Shown piece after piece: positions 5,176-13,661 of a DNA stretch of 15,070 nucleotides. Position 1 is the stretch's first letter; every line of letters starts with the position of its first letter. A program made the translations under genes and the position numbers. This stretch comes from Terriglobus sp. (lineage in GTDB: Bacteria; Acidobacteriota; Terriglobia; Terriglobales; Acidobacteriaceae): NCBI GenBank assembly GCA_023265355.1, contig JAHFTZ010000009.1, positions 1 through 15,070 of the forward strand. The letters run 5' to 3'. The notes beneath the pieces were generated by a model. It worked only from the letters and a program-made list of their open reading frames with translations. It was not told the DNA's origin and did not search any database.

Positions 5176-8100
5176 CTAAACTTTCGTTGTATTGATCTGC
5201 ACGAGTTCATCGCTGCGCGAAATTCCGGGCAGACGATAATCTTCGCGAGCCCACTTTCGTTCGACCTCTACACCCTTCTGAGGTGTGCGATGACCGTTGC
5301 GAAAGTTCTCCCACATCAGCGGAGATCGGCCCTTCGGCTCCAGCATCCGCATACTCACCGAGCATTCCTTGAAGGCCGGAGTGTGCGTCGCCCGATCCAC
5401 GTGCGCTCCCGTCAGACGGTTCACAGGGTCGTCCGTATTGTTCATCGCCATGTAAAGCTGCTTGCCGCTGACGCGGTCGGTCACGAGAACCTTTGCGCGG
5501 ATCGTGCCCCACTTCGACTTCAACTCGACCTTACTTCCGTCTTCCACGCCACGCTCCGCAGCGAGATCGGGTGAGACCTCCACGAAGTTCGTCGGCGTCA
5601 TCCGCTTGATGCCCGGAACGCGATACGTCATGCTGCCCTGTTCGAAGTGCTCCAGCATGCGTCCGTTGTTGAGGTGAAGATCGAACTCCGCATCGCTCCC
5701 CTCCGAAGGCGGAATCCATTCCAGAGGATGAAACTTTGCCTTGCCATCCGGGAAGGGAAATCCATCCTTGAAGAGATACGGCGAGTCCGTTCCATCCTCG
5801 GCGACAGGCCACTGCAGGCTCTTGAAGCCTTCAAGCCGCTGATAGTTCACGCCAGCGAAGAGCGGTGTGAGCGAAGCGACTTCGTCCATAATTTCGGAGG
5901 GATGTTCGTACGTCCACTTCGCGCCCATCGCGTTCGCGATCATCTGCAGAATCTGCCAGTCGGGCCGTGAATCTCCAAGCGGTTCCATCGCCTTGTAGAG
6001 GCGTTGAATGCGACGTTCGGTGCTGACGAATGTTCCGTCTTTTTCCAGTGACGGCGACGCAGGCAGCACCACATCCGCGAAGCGTGCGGTCTCGGAGAAC
6101 GAGATGTCCTGCACGATGAGGAAGTCCACCTGCGAGAGTGCGCGCTCCACATCGTTCGCGTTCGCGTCGGAGGTCACAGTGTCTTCGCCCTTGATGTACA
6201 GACTCTTCAACTTGCCCTGATGGATCGCGCGGATCATCTCGTGATTGTCCAACCCCTTGTTCACGGGCAGACTCACGCCCCATGCCGCTTCGAACTTCGC
6301 GCGTACAGTGTCATCGTCAACGAGCTGATAGCCCGGGTAGAGGTTCGGCATGGAGCCGAAGTCGCTCGCGCCCTGCACGTTATTGTGTCCGCGCAAAGGA
6401 TAAGCACCTGCGCCGCGACGTCCATAGTTGCCGGTGGCGAGGAGCAAATTGCTGATGGCGGTAGAGGTGTCCGAACCGCCGCAGTGCTGCGTCACACCCA
6501 TCGCCCAGAGGATGCAGACACCATCGGCGGCCACGATCTCGCGCGCTACGGTCTTCAGCGTTTCCACTGGAACGCCCGTTGTCTCTTCCGCAAACTCCAG
6601 GGTAAAAGGAGCAAGACTGGCGCGATACTCTTCAGTTTTATTGACCAGGCGATCGAGGAAATCACGCTTCTCCCAGCCCTGATCGAAGATGTACTTCGTC
6701 ACCGCCGAGAGCCAGACCATATCCGTTCCGGGCTTCGGTTGAAAGAAGAGGTCGGCGCGCTCCGCCATCTCATGCTTCCGCAGATCGGCAACGATCAACT
6801 TCTGCCCGCGCCACTTATGCGAACGTTTCACACGGGTCGCAAGCACAGGGTGGCTTTCGGCGGTGTTGGTGCCGATGCCGATCACAAGGCCCGCCATCTC
6901 GATATCCGAGATCGATCCCGCATCGCCGCCATACTTGACCGTACGCTGCAGACCCATCGTGGCTGGCGTCTGGCAGTAGCGGCTGCAGTTGTCGATGTTG
7001 TTCGTGCCCACCACGGCGCGCGCGAGCTTCTGCATCAGATAGCTCTCTTCGTTCGTACACTTCGACGAAGCGATGAAGGCCAGCGAATCCGGGCCGTCCG
7101 TCTTCATATATTGCTTGAACTTCGACGCGATGAGCGTCAGCACCTCGTCCCACTCCACTTCGCGGAAGGTGTGGCCATCGCGGATGAGTGGCTTGTGCAG
7201 GCGATCCTTCGCGTTCACAAACTCGTACCCGAATTTGCCCTTCACGCAGGTGGAGATGCCGTTGGCAGGACCTTCGCTGGGTTCGATCTTCAGGATGTGA
7301 CGGTCATTCGTCCAGACCTCGAAGCTGCAACCCACACCGCAGTACGTGCAGACGGTCTTGGTGCGCTTGGTGCGGGCCTCACGCATATGCGCTTCGATAT
7401 TGGAGATCGCCATGATCGCGGGATAGCCCGTCTCCGGCTCCACGCCCTTCACTACCTCGATCATGTCGTCGAGTACCTTCGTTGGAAGGTTTGTGAAGTA
7501 TCCCGCTTCGCCGAGCATGCTCTTTTCCATCAGCGCATTGCATGGGCAGACAGTCACGCAGTGGCCGCAACTCACGCAGCTTGAACCGGCAATCTGCTCT
7601 CCGCCATCCCACAGAACGCGCGGGTGCTTGTCTTCCCAGCGAATGGTGAGCGTCTCGTTCACCTGCACATCCTGGCAGGCCTCCACACACCGACCGCAGA
7701 GAATGCACTGGTCGGGATCGTAGCGATAAAAAGGGTTGGAGTGATCCTGCTCGAACGGCTTGTGCAGAAACGGCCGCTCCTGATGCTGAATGCTCATCTC
7801 GCCCGTTGTGTTGTGGACGGTACAGTTGCCATTGTTGTTGTCACAAACAGTGCAGTAAAGATCGTGGTTCTGCAGGATGCGGTCCATCGCCTCGCGCTGC
7901 GCCAGGTCGGCACGGTGCGAAACCGTAAGCACCTGCATCTTTGGCGTGACCTCTGTGCCGCACGAACGCACAAGTTCGCCGTTGACCTCCACCATGCAGG
8001 TGTCGCAGGTTTCGATCGGCCCCATCTGGCTGAGATAACAGACCTGCGGAACGGATCGCGCTCCCGCGAGTGCCGAATTTTTCGCATCAGAAAGAAGCGC

Positions 8101-8280
8101 ATCATTGACCGCTTTCGCAGCACGATTGAGCACCTCGATGAGAAGCTCGCCTTCAGCGGCAGGCACGGAGCGCCCATCGATGAGGATTTCAAGATTCGGG
8201 ATACGTTCGATGGGCGAGTTAAGAAGGCGCTTCTGCAACATAACGTTTTGGATGCCGACGGGCCGCTCCATGGAGCGCAT
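5176..8280 (-). CDS. fdhF: Formate dehydrogenase-like molybdopterin alpha subunit with N-terminal Fe-S domains
   Basis: This 1034-residue cytoplasmic molybdopterin oxidoreductase has no signal peptide. Domains in order are a 2Fe-2S ferredoxin domain (Cys 81, 92, 95, 107), a NuoG-like site (His139, Cys 143, 146, 153), two 4Fe-4S clusters (Cys 192-202 and 235-245), the MopB 4Fe-4S motif (Cys 311, 314, 318, 345), and the bis-MGD catalytic domain with NCSRYCQTPAT (probable Mo ligand Cys436). The cofactor dinucleotide-binding domain is C-terminal. The family is thought to oxidise formate to CO2 with electrons leaving through the Fe-S chain; the acceptor (NAD or ferredoxin) is not shown here. The residue after the Mo-ligand Cys is Gln, where E. 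coli FdhF has His. Staphylococcus and Bacillus YrhE-type proteins, as I recall them, also have Gln. ATG 8280 overlaps the VWA stop in TAATG; ATG 8271 is the alternative. Confidence 0.88.
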   Translation of the reverse strand: MRSMERPVGIQNVMLQKRLLNSPIERIPNLEILIDGRSVPAAEGELLIEVLNRAAKAVNDALLSDAKNSALAGARSVPQVCYLSQMGPIETCDTCMVEVNGELVRSCGTEVTPKMQVLTVSHRADLAQREAMDRILQNHDLYCTVCDNNNGNCTVHNTTGEMSIQHQERPFLHKPFEQDHSNPFYRYDPDQCILCGRCVEACQDVQVNETLTIRWEDKHPRVLWDGGEQIAGSSCVSCGHCVTVCPCNALMEKSMLGEAGYFTNLPTKVLDDMIEVVKGVEPETGYPAIMAISNIEAHMREARTKRTKTVCTYCGVGCSFEVWTNDRHILKIEPSEGPANGISTCVKGKFGYEFVNAKDRLHKPLIRDGHTFREVEWDEVLTLIASKFKQYMKTDGPDSLAFIASSKCTNEESYLMQKLARAVVGTNNIDNCSRYCQTPATMGLQRTVKYGGDAGSISDIEMAGLVIGIGTNTAESHPVLATRVKRSHKWRGQKLIVADLRKHEMAERADLFFQPKPGTDMVWLSAVTKYIFDQGWEKRDFLDRLVNKTEEYRASLAPFTLEFAEETTGVPVETLKTVAREIVAADGVCILWAMGVTQHCGGSDTSTAISNLLLATGNYGRRGAGAYPLRGHNNVQGASDFGSMPNLYPGYQLVDDDTVRAKFEAAWGVSLPVNKGLDNHEMIRAIHQGKLKSLYIKGEDTVTSDANANDVERALSQVDFLIVQDISFSETARFADVVLPASPSLEKDGTFVSTERRIQRLYKAMEPLGDSRPDWQILQMIANAMGAKWTYEHPSEIMDEVASLTPLFAGVNYQRLEGFKSLQWPVAEDGTDSPYLFKDGFPFPDGKAKFHPLEWIPPSEGSDAEFDLHLNNGRMLEHFEQGSMTYRVPGIKRMTPTNFVEVSPDLAAERGVEDGSKVELKSKWGTIRAKVLVTDRVSGKQLYMAMNNTDDPVNRLTGAHVDRATHTPAFKECSVSMRMLEPKGRSPLMWENFRNGHRTPQKGVEVERKWAREDYRLPGISRSDELVQINTTKV

Positions 8281-9389
8281 TATTTCGAGCTGCTCCCGGG
8301 GCCCGTGTAACAACCCTCCCGCGTCTGCAGGACGAGTTTATGGTCTTTGGGGACATCGACCAGAAGTTTGTGATATCCCTCCTCCTGGTTCGTCGGTGTA
8401 AAGCCGATGCGGTACTGGCTCCGGAGTTCCTGGGCGATCTGCTTATAAATCTCTGCCAGCGGCTCCTTCTTGGAGACCTCGAAGTAACGTCCGCCTGTCT
8501 CGTCGGAGATGCGCTGCAGGATCTTCTTGCCGTCAACGGGCACGCGCTGTGGTCCGCCTTGTCCACCACCACCGCGACGTCCACCGCCGCCCGGAAATCC
8601 GCCGCCGCCGAAGCCGCCACGACGGCTGTTGTTATCGTTGTGCGCTTCGCCCTTGAAGTAAATCGAATACACGCTGGTGTCAGCGCGCTGGGCGGCTTCA
8701 ATGGCGCTGGAGAGGCTTTCCTTGCTGCCATAGTCTTCCCCATCCGTCAGAAGAATCAACGCCTTACGGAACGGCTGCTTGTGAATCACCTCGTCGGAGG
8801 AAAGAAAGATCGCGTCATAAAGAGCCGTTCCCGCACCACCACCGCTGCGCCGTCCCCGCCGTGAACTGCCTCCACCGTTGTCATTGGAGTCTTGATTGTT
8901 GGAGAACTGGGGCCGATCCGTCTGCGTGTCCACCTGCTTCAAACCGCTCTGCAGCTTCGGAATCGAGCCTGTCACATCAGTAAGCAACTCCACAGTACGG
9001 CCGAACTGGATGAGGAAGGCCTTATCCCGATCCGCCACCAGCATGTTGTCCAGAAACGAAGAGCTGGCCGACCGTTCTTCATCCAGCACCTGGCGCTGGC
9101 TTCCACTCACATCCACCAGAAGACCCAGCGTGAGTTGCAGATTGTTGTCGCGATCAAAGTACCGGATCGTCTGTGGCTTGCCGTCCTCTGAGAGCGTGAA
9201 ATCCTCCTGCTTTAAAGTCGCTACGAGCTGCCCCTTCTTGTCTCGCACGGTCACGGGCACAGTCACCAGGCGCGCGCTCACATTAACCGTCGGCGCAACC
9301 GGGGCCTTCTCCCCATCCGGGGCGGTTTGGGAAAAAGCAAGAGAAGCAGAGAGCAGACCGGCAGCCACGAGCGAATGAAGAAAAGACAT
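8280..9389 (-). CDS. Secreted VWA-domain protein with Gly/Arg/Asn-rich inserts
   Basis: This 369-residue exported protein begins at ATG 9389 with a good Sec signal peptide (MSFLHSLVAAGLLSASLAFS|Q). The frame is open upstream to 9476 but runs into a terminator, so the upstream start is rejected. A beta-rich domain (VTVRDKKGQLVATLKQEDFTLSEDGKP at 46-72) precedes the VWA domain. MIDAS residues are DVSGS (93-97), Thr188 (GTALYDA) and Asp216 (TDGED). The ending ELRSQYRIGFTPTN is typical of the acidobacterial VWA family. Two low-complexity inserts are unusual: an Asn/Ser/Arg/Gly stretch at 162-187 just before the MIDAS Thr, and a Gly-rich run at 257-280. No ribosome site is seen. Its TAA overlaps the ATG of the formate dehydrogenase gene, so these should be co-translated. 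The binding partner is unknown. Confidence 0.87.
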   Translation of the reverse strand: MSFLHSLVAAGLLSASLAFSQTAPDGEKAPVAPTVNVSARLVTVPVTVRDKKGQLVATLKQEDFTLSEDGKPQTIRYFDRDNNLQLTLGLLVDVSGSQRQVLDEERSASSSFLDNMLVADRDKAFLIQFGRTVELLTDVTGSIPKLQSGLKQVDTQTDRPQFSNNQDSNDNGGGSSRRGRRSGGGAGTALYDAIFLSSDEVIHKQPFRKALILLTDGEDYGSKESLSSAIEAAQRADTSVYSIYFKGEAHNDNNSRRGGFGGGGFPGGGGRRGGGGQGGPQRVPVDGKKILQRISDETGGRYFEVSKKEPLAEIYKQIAQELRSQYRIGFTPTNQEEGYHKLLVDVPKDHKLVLQTREGCYTGPGSSSK

Positions 9390-9436
9390 ATTTGATTGGA
9401 CGGGGATGCGCAAATACAGTTTCGAAACCCGCGCGC

Positions 9437-9465
9437 AAAAAAAAGGAGCCCCATAGTGAGGCTCC
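9437..9465 (-). terminator. Intrinsic terminator after the PIG-L gene
   Basis: On the minus strand GGAGCC (9465-9460) and GGCTCC (9450-9445) form a 6-bp GC-rich stem with a 9-base loop, followed at once by eight T (9444-9437). It lies 18 bases after the TAA of the PIG-L gene and separates it from the VWA gene 48 bases further on. Confidence 0.85.
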
Positions 9466-9483
9466 CTTCCCGCCAAATCACGC

Positions 9484-12336
9484 TTATTGAGCGTGGGGCA
9501 GATGTGGATTCTTTTTGGCGCTGATCAGGTTCGCCATAATGCGGAACGATCCCGGTACGCCCTCCGGCATCTCGCGGAAGAAGGCATACGCCATGTACAC
9601 GTAGTACCCTTTGCCGTAGGGCGCGTAGACGAGACCACCCTTCTGCGGGTCCTGGTCGACGTCATGCATCTCCGTCAAGGCGATGTACTTCGGGTCCCAG
9701 CTGCGCAGAAAACCGTGGCCGCGTTCTTCCACCCAATGGTCGAAGTCCGCCGTAACGATTTTGTTCGGCCAGTTCAGCAGCGGATCTGACGGAGCGAGGA
9801 TCGTCACCTTGGAGTCCTCCTCGACAACTTTGTCCGCGTCCGCAGGAACCGAAAGCGGATACGGGCCGTAGTTGTGGTCGAACTCGGGAGTCTGATACTG
9901 CGTCACCACCACGCCTCCGTTCTTCACGTACTGCAGCAAGCGATCATTGAGCGCGCGCAACTCCGGACGTGCAGCGTACGTGCGCACGCCGAGTACGATC
10001 GAGTCATACACACTCAGATCGGCGGATGCAATGTCTTCCGCGCTTAACTGCGTCACATGAACACCAAGGTTCGCCAGCGACGAAGGGACATCGTCGCCAG
10101 TACCCATGATGTAGGCGACCTTCAAACCCGGAGCGACCTTCACATCGACCCCCGTGGCCTTGTACTCCGCCTTGCGATACATCGGGTAGGGACGCAGGCC
10201 GGGGTAGCCAATGGTGATGAAGCCCTCGGTGAACTTCTTTCCCTCATACGTCGCAACGGTCGTCAGGTCATACCGCTTAGCCTGCACGTTCTTCGTGGTG
10301 ACTGTGAAGTCGATGCCCTCCTCATCGCCATCGCGCGAAGTGGAAAAGCTGGCCGTCTCAGGCGAAGAGGTCCAACCCGCAGGCAGATTCAACTTCACCT
10401 CACCCTTTGCAGGGCCCTTGACGCTGCTGCCAATGGTGACGTGCACCTTGACCAGTTCGCCATCCATGGGAATCACGCCCGCCAGCGGAGCCACACGGAC
10501 AGAGATCGCCGGCGCCACAAGCAGAGGCTCCAGCGTGGGTCCGCCACCGTTCAGGCGATGCGTCGTCTGCACCACGCCGCGCACTTCAGCCTTTACACCG
10601 TTGAAGCTGTAAACCACGCGGGCGACCATCGGATACGGCATCGTCGGCAGACCAAGATACTGGGGCTGCTGCAGATCGTAGAAGGGCTGCTCCAGGCTGG
10701 GGCGGCTAAAGTAAGGACGCGTGATGCCCGCATCCTCCGGCACAACCGCCTTCACCACAACATCGCTCGCCTGTCCTGCTGCAATCTCTCCCGTCATCGG
10801 CACGGCAGTGGTCAGCTTCCAGTTCTTGCCGTCCGTGGGCTCTACCGTGGCGGATTCGATCTGCAGCGGCTTCGTTCCCTGGTCGGCTACGTGAACATTC
10901 ACGCCAAAGGCCTGCCCTGCCACCACGGTCTGGAACGTAGGCTGGTTGCTCATATCGCCCATCGGTCCCATGCGTGCCGGAGTCGTTCCGCTCGATACCG
11001 TCGCCAGAAGCGAGAGGCCAAGCGACTGCGTCAACGCTAGATTGAACTGACCTTCCTTGATTTCAAGCTCGTGGTCCATGTTGTACTTCGCGTCCACATC
11101 CAGAGAGCTGGCTGCAATCTGCGCACGCAGGGCACGTGTCGCCTCCAACCCCTTGGCAAGCGCGGGCGCGGACTTCGTAGGATCGGTTGCATCGAAGGCA
11201 TGCGTTGCATCGTCCACGCTCGCCTGAATCGGCTGCAACGCCGCGCTCCACTTCGCCTGCTCTGCTGCGGGGGCATAGCTCGCAATGCCAGCGAGCGAGA
11301 TATCGATACCATTGAAGTAGCTCTCTTCCTGCTGCGGAAGATGCCCCACCTGCGCGGGAACGCGCGAAGCATAGAGATGGTACGGCGAATCGAAGGGCCG
11401 CGTCACAGGAATGGCCACGCCACCTGTCTGCGACTTCTGCTTGTCCAGACCTTCGCGCGCGATCGCAAGATAGCTGCGGCCGAAGAGGGGGTTATAACCA
11501 CCTTCGGGAATCCTAAGCGTGGCGGAAGGCACACCGTTGATGGTATCGCCGGTGACGTAGTTCTTGAATTGCACGGGCTCCCAGTGGCCGGTCGCGTAGT
11601 CGAAGATGCCACGCTGATCCACCGTAGCAAACGGAACGCGTGCGTACACCTTCAACGGGTTCCACGGGCGCAACCCAGCCTTGATCTGCTCCGGAAAGAC
11701 CTTCGGATCGCCAGCCAGCTTGTAGGCCTCCTGGGCCATGACACCAGCCGTCTGGTGATGGCCGTGGCCATCGGAGACATTTCCCGCAAAAACGCTGTTA
11801 ATCACCAGGGGACGCGAGATGCGCACCTGGCGGACCACATCGGCCAGAACGCGATCGTGCCCCCACTGCTTCAAAGACTCTTCCAGGGTCTTCGAGAAAC
11901 CAAAATCGGCGACACGGCTAAAGTACTGGTGGACGCCGAAGTAGTCGCCCGCCGCCAGAAGCTCCTGCGTGCGCATGATGCCCAGCTCGTCCCAGTAGTT
12001 CCCGGTCATGACGTTCTGTCCGCCTTCGCCACGATTCAGCGTCAGCAGCGAGGTATCCACACCATTTCCGCGGCTTTCAAAGGCCAGCATCCCACTGTCC
12101 TCGTCGTCAGGATGCGCCACGACCATCATCAGGCTGGCACGCGTATTCAGCCTCTGCAGGCTCTGCCACAGGCCCGCCGAGCCGCGATCGATCATCAGGG
12201 GATAGGCCGAAGCCGGTTGATACGTCTCCTTCACCGCCTGTGTTTCGCCCATACTGGGCAAAAGCGCCATCGTGCCTGCAAGCAACACGGCAATCCAACG
12301 CTTTTGCGCTGCCTGATCCTTCTGACTAACCGCCAT
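9484..12336 (-). CDS. Secreted PIG-L family deacetylase with C-terminal GATase-like domain
   Basis: This 950-residue exported protein has a Sec signal (about 1-34, basic start then VLLAGTMALLP). The PIG-L domain runs from about 65 to 260. It has the zinc and catalytic motif AHPDDE (74-79, catalytic Asp77) and HGHHQTAG (191-198), which supplies the second zinc His, so it should be an active zinc N-deacetylase. Family members remove acetyl from N-acetylglucosamine-containing substrates; the substrate here is unknown. The middle (about 440-710) holds beta-sandwich, NEW3-like stretches such as VHVTIGSSVKGPAKGEVKLN. The end (735-950) has VAYIMGTGDDVP, a Rossmann-type fold like class I glutamine amidotransferases, with no clear catalytic Cys. 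The ATG is preceded by AAGGAG with 7-base spacing. It is divergent from a ROK regulator and ends at a terminator, so it is probably a single-gene transcript. Confidence 0.87.
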   Translation of the reverse strand: MAVSQKDQAAQKRWIAVLLAGTMALLPSMGETQAVKETYQPASAYPLMIDRGSAGLWQSLQRLNTRASLMMVVAHPDDEDSGMLAFESRGNGVDTSLLTLNRGEGGQNVMTGNYWDELGIMRTQELLAAGDYFGVHQYFSRVADFGFSKTLEESLKQWGHDRVLADVVRQVRISRPLVINSVFAGNVSDGHGHHQTAGVMAQEAYKLAGDPKVFPEQIKAGLRPWNPLKVYARVPFATVDQRGIFDYATGHWEPVQFKNYVTGDTINGVPSATLRIPEGGYNPLFGRSYLAIAREGLDKQKSQTGGVAIPVTRPFDSPYHLYASRVPAQVGHLPQQEESYFNGIDISLAGIASYAPAAEQAKWSAALQPIQASVDDATHAFDATDPTKSAPALAKGLEATRALRAQIAASSLDVDAKYNMDHELEIKEGQFNLALTQSLGLSLLATVSSGTTPARMGPMGDMSNQPTFQTVVAGQAFGVNVHVADQGTKPLQIESATVEPTDGKNWKLTTAVPMTGEIAAGQASDVVVKAVVPEDAGITRPYFSRPSLEQPFYDLQQPQYLGLPTMPYPMVARVVYSFNGVKAEVRGVVQTTHRLNGGGPTLEPLLVAPAISVRVAPLAGVIPMDGELVKVHVTIGSSVKGPAKGEVKLNLPAGWTSSPETASFSTSRDGDEEGIDFTVTTKNVQAKRYDLTTVATYEGKKFTEGFITIGYPGLRPYPMYRKAEYKATGVDVKVAPGLKVAYIMGTGDDVPSSLANLGVHVTQLSAEDIASADLSVYDSIVLGVRTYAARPELRALNDRLLQYVKNGGVVVTQYQTPEFDHNYGPYPLSVPADADKVVEEDSKVTILAPSDPLLNWPNKIVTADFDHWVEERGHGFLRSWDPKYIALTEMHDVDQDPQKGGLVYAPYGKGYYVYMAYAFFREMPEGVPGSFRIMANLISAKKNPHLPHAQ

Positions 12337-12369
12337 TCGGGTGCTCCTTCAAAATGTATGTGGTAATGG

Positions 12370-12398
12370 TTGATATCATTCGCTGGCATCTTTGTAAA
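12370..12398 (-). promoter_or_regulatory. Predicted promoter of the PIG-L gene
   Basis: On the minus strand TTTACA (12398-12393, 5 of 6) and TATCAA (12375-12370, 4 of 6) are separated by 17 bases. The predicted start is near 12363, giving a leader of about 26 bases that carries AAGGAG. The palindrome TGATATCA (12371-12378) covers the -10 box and could be an operator. Confidence 0.45.
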
Positions 12399-12411
12399 GT
12401 TTGTTTATAAT
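12383..12411 (+). promoter_or_regulatory. Predicted promoter of the ROK regulator
   Basis: CTGGCA (12383-12388, 4 of 6) and a perfect TATAAT (12406-12411) are separated by exactly 17 bases. The predicted start is near 12418. It overlaps the opposing PIG-L promoter almost completely, so the two polymerases would compete. Confidence 0.65.
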
Positions 12412-12425
12412 CTAGCAACGCATCC

Positions 12426-13661
12426 ATGGAGAATCCCAGCAGAATGGCAACGGGCACTTTTAATCCGCCAGAGACACAGCCTTCGCGGCCTGCGCATCTG
12501 CGTTTCGCAAACTGCCGTACCCTTCTGCAGCTTCTCCGCGCTCACGGACCGTGCTCGAAGGCGGACCTCGTTCGCTCCTCCGGTCTCTCTGCACCAACAG
12601 TCTCCTCGGCCATCGCGCAGATAGAAGCGCTTGGCTTAGTAGAGACACTTGGCGAGGGAGAATCTTCCGGCGGACGTCCTCCTGAGCTGATTCAGTTCAA
12701 CGCAACACACGGATACGTCGCCGCCGCCGACATTGGCGGAACGCGTCTCCGCATGATGCTGGCCGATCTGAACGGAACTCCCGTAGCACACTGGTCTACC
12801 CAGTTCGCTGCAGACCAGAAAGATCCAACCTCGGTATGCAGCGTTCTGGACGAGGGCTTGCATGCCATGTGCCAGCAGACAAACATCGCCATCAGCAAGG
12901 TGCTGCACCTGACGGCCGGCGCACCCGGCATCACGGATGTCCGCGCTGGCATCGTTCGCTTCGCCCCCAACCTCACGGCCTGGACAGAAGTTCCGCTGCG
13001 CGCCATGTTGCGCAAGCAGACGGGCATTGAAACCATTGTGGAAAACGACACGAACCTTGCAGCCGTGGGCGAATATCGCCAGGGCGCAGCTGAGGGCGTG
13101 GAAGATTTCATCTTTGTCGCCATGGGAACCGGCGTGGGCGCAGGTATCTTCCTGCGCGGCAGCCTGCATCACGGCGCACGTTGGAGCGCGGGCGAGATCG
13201 GCTACCTTGGCATCCCGGGTGTTGCGCGTGAACCGGTAGAGATGCACAAGACCGGTCAACTGGAGCGTGTGATCGGCGGCGCGGGGATTGAACGCCAGTG
13301 GCTGGAGCGCCTGGAACGTGCGGGCCTCCGCAACGAGGCTGAGCTTGCAGAATTACGCGCTCCACAGATATTCGACCTGGCCCAGGAAGGCGATCTACTC
13401 GCCCTCGAAGTGCTGCAATCCACCGCTGTGATCCTGGCGGATGCCATCGCAACGCTGGCCCTGGTCTTCAATCCGGAGTTGATCGTCCTTGGCGGCGGCG
13501 TAGGATCGCATGATCGCCTCTGCCGCGAGACGGATCGCCTGCTCCGCAATGCCGATTTCGCTCCACCGCGAATCCGCACAAGTTTTCTTGGCACACAGGC
13601 CCAGCTCCACGGCGCTATCTCGCTGTCCCTGTCCGCCGTTGAAAGCAAACTGCTCTGTTGA
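12426..13661 (+). CDS. ROK-family transcriptional regulator
   Basis: This 411-residue protein has a winged helix-turn-helix (about 31-87: CSKADLVRSSGLSAPTVSSAI, wing GGRPPE) and then a ROK sugar-kinase-like domain with AADIGGT (100-106), ENDTNLAAVGE and MGTGVGAG. Such NagC/XylR-type regulators bind a sugar in the ROK domain and repress nearby genes. The usual zinc site is missing: EIGH is GEIGY, and no CxCGxxGC follows; PGVAREPVEMHKTGQ stands there instead. The gene is divergent from the PIG-L deacetylase with a shared promoter region and precedes a TonB receptor, so these are its likely targets. ATG 12426 lies only about 8 bases after the predicted transcript start without a ribosome site. 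ATG 12444 (GGAG 12 bases before it) is an equally possible start. Confidence 0.88.
   Translation: MENPSRMATGTFNPPETQPSRPAHLRFANCRTLLQLLRAHGPCSKADLVRSSGLSAPTVSSAIAQIEALGLVETLGEGESSGGRPPELIQFNATHGYVAAADIGGTRLRMMLADLNGTPVAHWSTQFAADQKDPTSVCSVLDEGLHAMCQQTNIAISKVLHLTAGAPGITDVRAGIVRFAPNLTAWTEVPLRAMLRKQTGIETIVENDTNLAAVGEYRQGAAEGVEDFIFVAMGTGVGAGIFLRGSLHHGARWSAGEIGYLGIPGVAREPVEMHKTGQLERVIGGAGIERQWLERLERAGLRNEAELAELRAPQIFDLAQEGDLLALEVLQSTAVILADAIATLALVFNPELIVLGGGVGSHDRLCRETDRLLRNADFAPPRIRTSFLGTQAQLHGAISLSLSAVESKLLC

Noticed and set aside
6220..7584. 454-codon plus-strand ORF within the formate dehydrogenase gene
   Set aside because: It is a shadow frame in GC-rich coding DNA; the opposite strand carries clear Fe-S and molybdopterin motifs throughout.
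11071..12366. 431-codon plus-strand ORF within the PIG-L gene, and 10057-11040 likewise
   Set aside because: Both are antisense shadows rich in Arg and His; the minus strand encodes AHPDDE, HGHH and the signal peptide.
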